Below are positions 7,497 to 13,160 of a stretch of 13,160 nucleotides of DNA, in pieces. The notes under the pieces are model-generated. The model ran no database searches, was not told the DNA's origin, and saw only the letters and a program-made list of their open reading frames with translations. Where the stretch lies: the NCBI GenBank assembly GCA_029256485.1, contig JAQSXU010000100.1, forward strand, positions 1 through 13,160, given 5' to 3'. Made by a program: the position numbers and the translations under genes. This DNA comes from Clostridiaceae bacterium. GTDB taxonomy: Bacteria; Bacillota_A; Clostridia; Clostridiales; Clostridiaceae. Each line of letters begins with the position of its first letter. Positions within the stretch are counted from its first letter, which is position 1.

Positions 7497-7536
7497 TATA
7501 ATTTATATACAAAAGTGAAGTTGTATATAAATTATA
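7497..7536. promoter_or_regulatory. perfect 16-bp inverted repeat (probable operator) at the cdd promoter
   Basis: Arms 7497-7512 (TATAATTTATATACAA) and 7521-7536 are exact reverse complements, separated by eight bases (AAGTGAAG). The right arm contains the whole -10 TATAAT of the cdd promoter and the expected transcription start, and the left arm ends just before the ribosome binding site. The position is that of a repressor site blocking polymerase. An RNA hairpin is less likely because transcription should begin inside the right arm. The binding protein is unknown. Confidence 0.6.
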
Positions 7537-7558
7537 TCACTATTAACAGTTATTTCAA
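7531..7558 (-). promoter_or_regulatory. sigma-A type promoter for cdd-era-recO-DUF4342
   Basis: On the - strand a TTGAAA -35 (7553-7558), 16-base spacer and TATAAT -10 (7531-7536) with a TGn extension stand in the 117-base gap between the dgkA-PAP2 gene and cdd. This is a strong housekeeping-type promoter inside the larger cluster, so cdd-era-recO need not depend on read-through from upstream. Confidence 0.7.
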
Positions 7559-7594
7559 CATATAGCACTTCAAAACAATGTTTCCTGCTTAAAG

Positions 7595-8293
7595 TCAGCT
7601 AAATATCCTAAATAAAAGTATTGTCAATAGGGTGCCAAAGATACCGCCAACAAAAACCTCTAGTACAGAGTGGACCTCAGAATCTACTCTGCTCTGGGCT
7701 ACAATAAAAGCAAGAAAGTAACTTAGAATTATTGTAAGCGGTTCTTCGGTTATAAGAGCAATGGATGTGGCAATGGAAAATGCTATAGCACTGTGTCCGC
7801 TTGGCATTCCTCCCTTTAATGGAGTGCCTTCTCCAAAAATTGCCTTTATGATTAAAGTAATTATGGATACCACTGCAAGTATGATAAAAATCATATATGG
7901 ATTTGATCCCTCAATTTTTTTCATCACAATAAAGTTTATATACTTTAATTTATCCCAAAATATAATATAACCAACCAATATTGCATTAATAGCAGTGATA
8001 AGTACAGCTCCTGCAGCTGCATTTTTTGCAAGTTTTGCTAGAGGATGATAGTAATTTGTAGTTGCATCTATGGCAAGTTCAATAGCAGTATTAATCAGTT
8101 CAGCAGCTATTACCATAGTTATAGTTATAGTTATAATTAAAAGTTCCATTTTATTCAAATCATAAAAGAAACAAGCAGTCAACACTAGTATTGCTGCTAT
8201 CATGTGTATTCTCATATTTCTTTGCGTTCTAACTGAATAAACTATACCCTCAATTGCATAATTGAAACTATCTAACAATTTTTTAACTTTCAT
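7595..8293 (-). CDS. DgkA (undecaprenol/diacylglycerol kinase)-PAP2 phosphatase fusion
   Basis: A 232-residue membrane protein in two parts. Residues 1-115 are a DgkA-type lipid kinase domain with E65, N68 and E72 of ELINTAIELAID and K90, which align with E. coli DgkA E69, N72, E76 and K94. The next residue, an aspartate in the family (E. coli D95), is Asn91 here (codon AAT at 8023-8021), so kinase activity may be reduced or lost. Residues about 130-232 are a PAP2-type phosphatase domain with PSGH (164-167, catalytic-type His) and SR-x5-H (201-208); the first PAP2 motif is not canonical. About six to seven hydrophobic helices are visible. The combination suggests undecaprenyl-phosphate or phosphatidate turnover in the cytoplasmic membrane. 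The position between ybeY and cdd is the usual dgkA slot in Firmicutes. The start ATG has AGGGG nine bases upstream. Confidence 0.88.
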   Translation of the reverse strand: MKVKKLLDSFNYAIEGIVYSVRTQRNMRIHMIAAILVLTACFFYDLNKMELLIITITITMVIAAELINTAIELAIDATTNYYHPLAKLAKNAAAGAVLITAINAILVGYIIFWDKLKYINFIVMKKIEGSNPYMIFIILAVVSIITLIIKAIFGEGTPLKGGMPSGHSAIAFSIATSIALITEEPLTIILSYFLAFIVAQSRVDSEVHSVLEVFVGGIFGTLLTILLFRIFS

Positions 8294-8331
8294 TTTTATC
8301 TGCCCCTAAGAGTTATAGATAAAGTTAATCT

Positions 8332-8832
8332 TTATCTGTTAATATTAAACTTGTTTAAAATATATTCTTCATTTTTTCTCATTATTGTTTTATCTTCTTC
8401 ATCAATATGATCATATCCTAATAGGTGAAGAACTGAATGAATTAGTAAATAGCATACTTCTCTCTGGAAGCTGTGCCCAAATTCTTTACTTTGCTCCATA
8501 GCTTTCTCCAAAGATAGTGCAATGTCGCCTACCACAAGTTTCCCATCATCAAGATCATAATCATTAAATACATGATCTATGTATATCTGCTTATATACTT
8601 TTCCTTTTTCATACTCAAGCATTGGAAAAGATAATACGTCTGTAACTCTATCAATGCTTCTAAACTGTTTATTAAGTTTTTTTATCTGATTATTGTCTAC
8701 AAATATAACGCTTATTTCATAATCTATTTTTAATTCTTCCTCATTCAGAGTAAAATCAATCATTTCTTTAATATTAGCTTCAAGTTCCTCAGTAATTTCT
8801 ATTTTATTTTGTCTATTATCAAGTAAAACCAT
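8332..8832 (-). CDS. ybeY: Endoribonuclease YbeY
   Basis: Single-strand-specific zinc endoribonuclease involved in 16S rRNA 3'-end maturation and ribosome quality control. The 166-residue protein carries the family motif H132-SVL-H136-LLGYD-H142, whose three histidines bind the metal, and the preceding GDIALS segment (102-107). The length is normal. The ribosome binding site (GGAGTGAGG, 8837-8845) overlaps the stop codon of yqfF, so translation is probably coupled. It stands beside era in the same cluster, consistent with their shared role around the 3' end of 16S rRNA. Confidence 0.95.
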   Translation of the reverse strand: MVLLDNRQNKIEITEELEANIKEMIDFTLNEEELKIDYEISVIFVDNNQIKKLNKQFRSIDRVTDVLSFPMLEYEKGKVYKQIYIDHVFNDYDLDDGKLVVGDIALSLEKAMEQSKEFGHSFQREVCYLLIHSVLHLLGYDHIDEEDKTIMRKNEEYILNKFNINR

Positions 8833-8844
8833 AGTACCTCACTC

Positions 8845-10923
8845 CTATTTCTGTTTAGCCCATTTATCTTCAGGATACTCTATTCTTTGATGATAAATTC
8901 CACTAAATACCTTTAAAAAAGCCTTCTTAATTTTATTTATGTCCATTAAGGTTAAGTCGCTATTATCTAATTGTCCATCATCCAATCTGCTTTTAACAAT
9001 ATTATTAACCATATTTTGTATTTTATCTTGATTTGGTTCATTTATTGATCTAACTGCAGCTTCAACACTATCAGCCAGCATTATTATTGCTGCTTCTCTT
9101 GAAGTAGGTATTGGGCCTGGATATTTAAAATCTTCCTCATTTATTTCATCTGGATTTTCACAAGAATTTTTCAATGTTAAATAAAAATACTTTACCAACG
9201 TGGTGCCATGATGTTGTTCAATAACATCTATTATAACTTTAGGCAGCCTATATTGTTTTGCCATTTCAACACCATCTTTTACATGGGAAGTTATTATCAA
9301 AGTGCTTAAATTAGGTGTTATTTTATTATGAGGATTATCATTTCCCAATTGATTTTCTTTAAAAAAATATGGTCTTTTAATTTTACCAATATCATGATAC
9401 TGAGATGCAACCCTTGCTAAAATTGGATTACCCCCAACTTCTTCAGCAGCCACTTCAGCTAAATTTCCCACTAAAATACTATGATGGTAGGTTCCAGGAG
9501 CTTCAAGAAGCAATTTTTTTAGCAGAGGCTGATTTGGATTAGAAAGTTCCAATAATTTTATAGTTGTAATAATACCAAAGCTGCTTTCAAAAAAAGGAAG
9601 AAGACCAATAGTCAATACACCAGAAATAATACCTGATGCCAATGAAAATCCACTTTTAATAGCAATATCCTTAATATTGTTACTTAACATAAATCCTACT
9701 GAAAATGTTAGAAAAAAATTAATTATGGAAATATATATTGATGAATATAATATATCATTCCTTTGCTGCATCTTTTTCAATATTGTAGCACCTATAACTG
9801 CATTTAGTATGGCTAAAATAATCAGTTCTGAATTGAATCCAACAGCTCCGCTAATCAAAATACAATTTAATGTATTTATGCTAAGGGACACTTTGTAGTT
9901 TATTAAAAGTGTCATTATCATAGGAACACAAGCTAAAGGAATCAAAAATGGCGACATAACGCTTAATCCCCTTGCAAGAAGTAAGCTTATGCAGGTTAGT
10001 ATATTAATTAAAGTTATCTTACTTAAATCATAGTATATATTTTTATAATAACGATGCAGATATATCCATTCAATACCTAAGATAAGCATTATTAATAAAG
10101 CTAAACTAGTATAGACGTACCATTGAAAGTAGGTATTATTGTTTATCAAACCTAAACTTTTTAGAATTTCTATCTGATACGCTCCGACGGGTTCTCCTTC
10201 TTTTACTATTATTTGATCCTTTTTGATCATTACTGGGGGAACCTTTTTCATTGCTTCTTTCTTTAATTCGTCAGTAGCTTCCTTATCAAAGAAAAAATTT
10301 GGCTTAACCTCTAAATATCCAATAGTTAATGCTAATTCCCTTGAACTTTTAGATAAATTAGAACTATTCACTTTAAGTGATATATTCTCCTGAGCCTTTT
10401 TTATATCATCTGAATTATCCTTTTGGCTATTGGTGTTTATCTGCATATTATCATATAAGTCTGACATAGTTTTTATTAAAAAATCCTGCAGCGATTTTTG
10501 TTCGTCCTTAGATAAATTTAGTAGTGCAGTAAAATTTTCATCTGCCATATTTAAGTCCGTTGAACTCTTTATTCTTTCAAGCTTTGTCTTGTCGTCCACA
10601 GCAGAATCCTTTACAAATGCCAATTTATTAAAGAAAGAGGTAATTTCACTTATAGTTTGGGTTTTAACTTCGGGTTTTTTGTAATATTGCTGTTTAACTT
10701 CATTTGTAGCTTGCTGTATCCTGGCTTCTGTAGTAATTTCATCTTTTACTTCCCTGGGAGCCTTAATATCTACTTTAGCTATATCTCCTTCTTTTAAATT
10801 ATACTTTTTCGTTATTAATGAGGTTATTAGCACAGAAAAAATGAATACAAAAGTAACTATAAATATCCCTGCCCTGTTTAATGTATCATTTTTGAAAAAT
10901 TTCTTTATATAAGTTGATTTCAT
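8845..10923 (-). CDS. 7TM HD-domain c-di-AMP phosphodiesterase, PgpH/YqfF family
   Basis: A 692-residue membrane protein with the PgpH layout: an N-terminal membrane anchor (about 18-38), a large extracytoplasmic 7TMR-HDED domain (about 40-260), a block of membrane helices (about 268-445) and a cytosolic HD domain (about 465-680). Metal-binding residues are visible at H481, H510-D511 (YHDIGK), H547, H571-H572 (EQHHG) and D618 (ADSVE), matching the pattern of Listeria PgpH, which cleaves c-di-AMP to pApA. It therefore probably controls c-di-AMP and thus potassium and osmotic balance. It follows yqfD by 35 bases; the phoH gene found between them in Bacillus is absent. The start ATG has AGGGGG nine bases upstream. 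Confidence 0.94.
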   Translation of the reverse strand: MKSTYIKKFFKNDTLNRAGIFIVTFVFIFSVLITSLITKKYNLKEGDIAKVDIKAPREVKDEITTEARIQQATNEVKQQYYKKPEVKTQTISEITSFFNKLAFVKDSAVDDKTKLERIKSSTDLNMADENFTALLNLSKDEQKSLQDFLIKTMSDLYDNMQINTNSQKDNSDDIKKAQENISLKVNSSNLSKSSRELALTIGYLEVKPNFFFDKEATDELKKEAMKKVPPVMIKKDQIIVKEGEPVGAYQIEILKSLGLINNNTYFQWYVYTSLALLIMLILGIEWIYLHRYYKNIYYDLSKITLINILTCISLLLARGLSVMSPFLIPLACVPMIMTLLINYKVSLSINTLNCILISGAVGFNSELIILAILNAVIGATILKKMQQRNDILYSSIYISIINFFLTFSVGFMLSNNIKDIAIKSGFSLASGIISGVLTIGLLPFFESSFGIITTIKLLELSNPNQPLLKKLLLEAPGTYHHSILVGNLAEVAAEEVGGNPILARVASQYHDIGKIKRPYFFKENQLGNDNPHNKITPNLSTLIITSHVKDGVEMAKQYRLPKVIIDVIEQHHGTTLVKYFYLTLKNSCENPDEINEEDFKYPGPIPTSREAAIIMLADSVEAAVRSINEPNQDKIQNMVNNIVKSRLDDGQLDNSDLTLMDINKIKKAFLKVFSGIYHQRIEYPEDKWAKQK

Positions 10924-10958
10924 TTGTAATAACCCCCTACTTTTTAACCCATGTTATT

Positions 10959-12119
10959 TTAATTCTCATTAACTTTCTGCGGAACGGCTATATTCTCTTC
11001 TCCAATTAATATCAATCGTATTACCAACTTATTATCTTCCTCACTTGAATTTACTATTTTATTAACAACTTTTGTAGATTTATCTAAAGATAATGTAATT
11101 TTATCTTCTAATTCTTTTTCTGCATTATTAATTGTATCCTGTTTGTTTAACTCAAAAGGAACTTCCTTTGTTTCATAAATATTTTCGAAATAAATTAAGC
11201 CTTTTTTATCTATAATTGTATCATACTTATTAAATTTATTTACACTCTTTTTTAAATATAAGCGGTTATTTTTTATATTTATATAGCAATTACTAATTGA
11301 TTTACCTGTTCTCTCTATTTTTTTTCCTTTAATCTCTACGGTTTTTTTCTGTTCATAAAAAGTCTTGGCAATAACACTACCATCGGCATGAACTTCGTAG
11401 GGATTATTTTCATCTCCCTGTATTCCCTTAACCAGAATCTGTCCTTTTTTCACTATATCATCCTTTTTTACAACAGCCGTTCCGGCTTTTGTATAAACTC
11501 TAATAATTTGTCCATCTTTCTTAGCTGCCAAATCACAAATGGTGGTGTCAGTAATTATATTTGGTGGTGATTGTCTTTCTGTTGCAGTGACCTCCAGTTT
11601 GGGACCTGCTATTCTTACCTTTGCCCACATAATATTAGGATTTAATTCATAAAGCTTTTTCTCTATATTGTTTACATTAATACTTTTTTTAGATATACCT
11701 GGTCTTATACCAATAGTTAAAAGCTGTTGTCTTATTTCAAACGGAGTAAGCGCTCTTTCGCCTGCTATATCAACGCTCCATATAAATGTAGACAAATAAT
11801 AAATTATACCTGCAAAAATAAATACTCCTATGAAAAGTGCCATCCTTTTTTTTGCTTTAATAATTAAAAATGCTGTTCCTCTTCGATTAAGTATCTTAAT
11901 TTTAGTTTTTGTTTTTTTGCTTATGCCGTTTATTTTATAATAATCCTTAAGTCTTATGTCCATTATTGAGGTTGTAATATTTATTCTCTTTATATTCATA
12001 ATCTCAATATTATTTTTCCATAACAAGTTTATAAACTTTTCCGTATTCAGGGATTGTGCTTCTATGGTAATAATTCCACTTTTAAATTTAGAAAGATCAA
12101 TACTTGTCATCATTCTCAT
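10959..12119 (-). CDS. yqfD: Sporulation protein YqfD
   Basis: A 386-residue membrane protein of the YqfD/SpoIV-like stage IV sporulation family. In Bacillus subtilis yqfCD is a sigma-E operon active in the mother cell. An N-terminal cytosolic part (1-90) is followed by one strong membrane helix (about 92-112) and a POTRA/FtsQ-like region (about 113-185, with WSVDIAGE at its start and ATERQSPP near its end), then an extracytoplasmic beta-rich tail. The start overlaps the yqfC end by up to 23 bases. Three in-frame ATGs occur at 12119, 12113 and 12110; a weak GAG (12121-12123) gives best spacing to 12113, so the exact start is uncertain by up to three residues. Confidence 0.93.
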   Translation of the reverse strand: MRMMTSIDLSKFKSGIITIEAQSLNTEKFINLLWKNNIEIMNIKRINITTSIMDIRLKDYYKINGISKKTKTKIKILNRRGTAFLIIKAKKRMALFIGVFIFAGIIYYLSTFIWSVDIAGERALTPFEIRQQLLTIGIRPGISKKSINVNNIEKKLYELNPNIMWAKVRIAGPKLEVTATERQSPPNIITDTTICDLAAKKDGQIIRVYTKAGTAVVKKDDIVKKGQILVKGIQGDENNPYEVHADGSVIAKTFYEQKKTVEIKGKKIERTGKSISNCYINIKNNRLYLKKSVNKFNKYDTIIDKKGLIYFENIYETKEVPFELNKQDTINNAEKELEDKITLSLDKSTKVVNKIVNSSEEDNKLVIRLILIGEENIAVPQKVNEN

Positions 12120-12387
12120 ACTCTACAGATCTAAATTTTCCGCTTATATTAACTGTGCTTCCTGACATAAATAAAATCTCAAACTTTTTACCATAAATGC
12201 ACATAATCCCCGCATTTGTATTCACTTTAATCATATCATCATTGAAGGCCACCACACCCTTATGATTTTCAATAATTATTTCATTATCCCCTGTTATTGT
12301 TATTTTAGGTAAATTCAAAACAATATCTCTTGGTAAATCAAGCTTTCCAGCTAAGTCACTTTTAGTCTTATTTATTTTTTTCTCCAA
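12097..12387 (-). CDS. yqfC: Sporulation protein YqfC (YabP/YqfC family)
   Basis: A 96-residue protein of the YabP/YqfC family, which includes small mother-cell sporulation proteins; the molecular function is not established. Typical features are the lead segment KLDLPRDIVLNLPKITITG and the NHKGVVAF block, suggesting a compact beta-rich fold. Translation starts at TTG (12387), with GAGGTG (12393-12398) five bases upstream. It overlaps yqfD and is separated from yqeY by a terminator, so it probably heads the long cluster. The 68-base leader contains CATAAATT with a loose GTTATTA 15 bases before it, a weak candidate for a sigma-E site; I would not rely on it. Confidence 0.92.
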   Translation of the reverse strand: MEKKINKTKSDLAGKLDLPRDIVLNLPKITITGDNEIIIENHKGVVAFNDDMIKVNTNAGIMCIYGKKFEILFMSGSTVNISGKFRSVEYENDDKY

Positions 12388-12392
12388 TTTTT

Positions 12393-12398
12393 CACCTC
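12393..12398 (-). promoter_or_regulatory. ribosome binding site setting the TTG start of yqfC
   Basis: GAGGTG on the - strand ends five bases before the TTG at 12387. The spacing and the family-typical N-terminus that follows support TTG as the initiator. Confidence 0.65.
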
Positions 12399-12455
12399 AA
12401 AAATATTCTTTCATACTAATTTATGTTTTTGAAATGAAATTAATAACAAAAATAA

Positions 12456-12482
12456 AAAAGGTTGAGTTAAACTCAACCTTTT
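12456..12482 (-). terminator. Rho-independent terminator of rpsU-yqeY
   Basis: An 11-bp stem (12456-12466 with 12472-12482, core AGGTTGAG), a 5-base loop and a U-rich tail when read on the - strand. It begins one base after the stop codon (12484) that yqeY would use without its frameshift, which supports 12484 as the ancestral gene end. Confidence 0.88.
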
Positions 12483-12483
12483 A

Positions 12484-12570
12484 CTATTTATTTAAATGTT
12501 GTTTTACAATTTGACTAACAAGCTTTCCGTCTGCTCTACCCTTAGTTCTCTGGGATAAAACAGCCATAAC
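12484..12570 (-). pseudogene. yqeY: out-of-frame C-terminal remnant of yqeY
   Basis: In the frame one base off from the yqeY reading frame, this stretch encodes VMAVLSQRTKGRADGK followed by LVSQIVKQHLNK and a TAG stop, which is the conserved YqeY tail. Joined to the upstream part with the five missing residues restored, the gene would encode 148 residues, the normal family length. With no start or ribosome binding site of its own, it is not expected to be translated separately. Confidence 0.85.
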
Positions 12571-12916
12571 TCATGCTATTTGCACCCACTTCATCAATTG
12601 CCTGACGAACAATTTCGGAAATTTCACTTTCACTTAACTGCTGAGGAAGGTATTGTAACAAAATTTCAATTTCTGCATTTGTATCATCAACTAAATCCTG
12701 CCTATTACCTTTTTGGAAATCTATTAAGGCTTCTCGTCTTGATTTGACTTCCTTAGCAAGTACCTCTATGACTTCTTCATCATCAAGCTTAGTTCCATTA
12801 GTTTTTTCAACTAACAGTACAGCTGCTTTTGCCATACTAATTGCACTAGTTTTAAACTTATCCTTAGCTTTAAGAGCCTGCTTCCAGTCTTCTTGTAGTC
12901 TTTCTTTAAGAGACAT
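12542..12916 (-). CDS. yqeY: GatB/YqeY-domain protein, C-terminally frameshifted
   Basis: YqeY resembles the tRNA-binding tail of the GatB amidotransferase subunit; its cellular role is poorly defined. Residues 1-115 (MSLKERLQEDWK to VGANSM) are normal for the family. Then the expected K-D-M-G-K segment is missing and nine unrelated residues (SYGCFIPEN) lead to a TAA. Just after the break the correct tail continues in another frame to 12484, and the lengths fit a 14-bp deletion. The product is 124 residues instead of about 148 and lacks the C-terminal helices, so activity may be lost; a sequencing or assembly error is possible. It follows rpsU by 27 bases, the common rpsU-yqeY pairing, with AGAGGG about nine bases before the start. 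Confidence 0.88.
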   Translation of the reverse strand: MSLKERLQEDWKQALKAKDKFKTSAISMAKAAVLLVEKTNGTKLDDEEVIEVLAKEVKSRREALIDFQKGNRQDLVDDTNAEIEILLQYLPQQLSESEISEIVRQAIDEVGANSMSYGCFIPEN

Positions 12917-12943
12917 TCATTAGTACCCTCTTTCAAAGAAACC

Positions 12944-13120
12944 TTATTTAAACTTTCTCTTTCTTGCAGCTTCAGATTTTTTCTTTCTTTTAACACTTGG
13001 TTTATCATAATGTTCTCTCTTTCTAACTTCTGAAAGAACACCAGCTCTAGCGCATTTTCTTTTAAATCTTCTTAATGCACTTTCCAATGTTTCGTTTTCT
13101 CCAACTCTTATTTCTGACAT
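12944..13120 (-). CDS. rpsU: 30S ribosomal protein S21
   Basis: A 58-residue basic protein of the small ribosomal subunit, full length for Firmicutes. It starts [19 protein letters not shown], continues with the conserved [19 protein letters not shown] core and ends in a Lys/Arg-rich tail ([15 protein letters not shown]). S21 contacts the platform near the 16S anti-Shine-Dalgarno region and assists initiation. The gene is too short for common ORF cut-offs but is unambiguous. The ATG has a doubled ribosome binding site seven bases upstream. It heads the transcription unit that includes yqeY; its promoter lies outside the window. Confidence 0.96.
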   Translation of the reverse strand: MSEIRVGENETLESALRRFKRKCARAGVLSEVRKREHYDKPSVKRKKKSEAARKRKFK

Positions 13121-13127
13121 ATTTTAT

Positions 13128-13137
13128 CCCTCCCTCC
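13128..13137 (-). promoter_or_regulatory. tandem ribosome binding site of rpsU
   Basis: GGAGGGAGGG on the - strand gives two overlapping Shine-Dalgarno cores, the nearer one seven bases before the ATG. It fits a highly translated ribosomal protein gene. Nothing else is recognisable in the last 23 bases of the window. Confidence 0.6.
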
Positions 13138-13160
13138 GCTAGCTCAATCTAATTTCAAAA

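Noticed and set aside
12404..12455. Sigma-E-like promoter upstream of yqfC
   Set aside because: CATAAATT is a fair -10, but the candidate -35 (GTTATTA) is poor and the region is A/T rich; expected from family knowledge but not demonstrated.
12811..13041. 76-codon open frame on the - strand across rpsU and yqeY
   Set aside because: It lies in another frame over the unambiguous rpsU and the intact start of yqeY.
1..13160. CRISPR arrays, transposons, phage genes, tRNA or rRNA genes
   Set aside because: No evenly spaced direct repeats, transposase motifs, terminal repeats or cloverleaf-like sequences were seen on either strand.

Overview
The window looks like the chromosome of a low-GC, spore-forming member of the Clostridia, most likely Clostridium in the broad sense. 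The support is AT-rich DNA with mostly A/T-ending codons, AGGAG-type ribosome binding sites, three sporulation-linked families (CotS-like, YqfC, YqfD), a pyruvate phosphate dikinase (PPDK) that closely resembles the clostridial enzyme, and a Firmicutes-type gene order. The species cannot be named from the sequence alone.

Layout from left to right. One gene, a CotS-family spore-coat kinase-like protein (80-1147), is on the + strand. It converges on ppdK and the two share a two-way hairpin terminator. Everything else is on the - strand, so it is read from right to left: rpsU, yqeY (frameshifted near its 3' end), terminator; yqfC, yqfD, yqfF/pgpH, ybeY, a dgkA-PAP2 fusion; then a new promoter covered by a perfect 16-bp inverted repeat, followed by cdd, era, recO, a UBA/DUF4342 gene and a terminator; and finally a CcpN-like HTH-CBS regulator and ppdK.

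The core yqfC-yqfD-yqfF-ybeY-dgkA-cdd-era-recO is the classic Firmicutes cluster. It combines sporulation (yqfC, yqfD), c-di-AMP turnover (yqfF), rRNA processing and ribosome assembly (ybeY, era), lipid-carrier phosphate metabolism (dgkA-PAP2), pyrimidine salvage (cdd) and recombination repair (recO). In Bacillus, phoH lies between yqfD and yqfF, and glyQS precede ccpN-yqfL; none of these is present here. The CcpN-like regulator sits directly upstream of ppdK, which fits control of the pyruvate/PEP node.

There is no mobile element, CRISPR array, tRNA or phage gene, and I see no wholly new multi-gene system. The points most worth a second look are: the operator-like inverted repeat at the cdd promoter; an Asp-to-Asn change at a catalytic position of the DgkA domain; an apparent 14-bp deletion that frameshifts yqeY; a probable CTG start for recO; and the UBA-like/DUF4342 gene overlapping recO.
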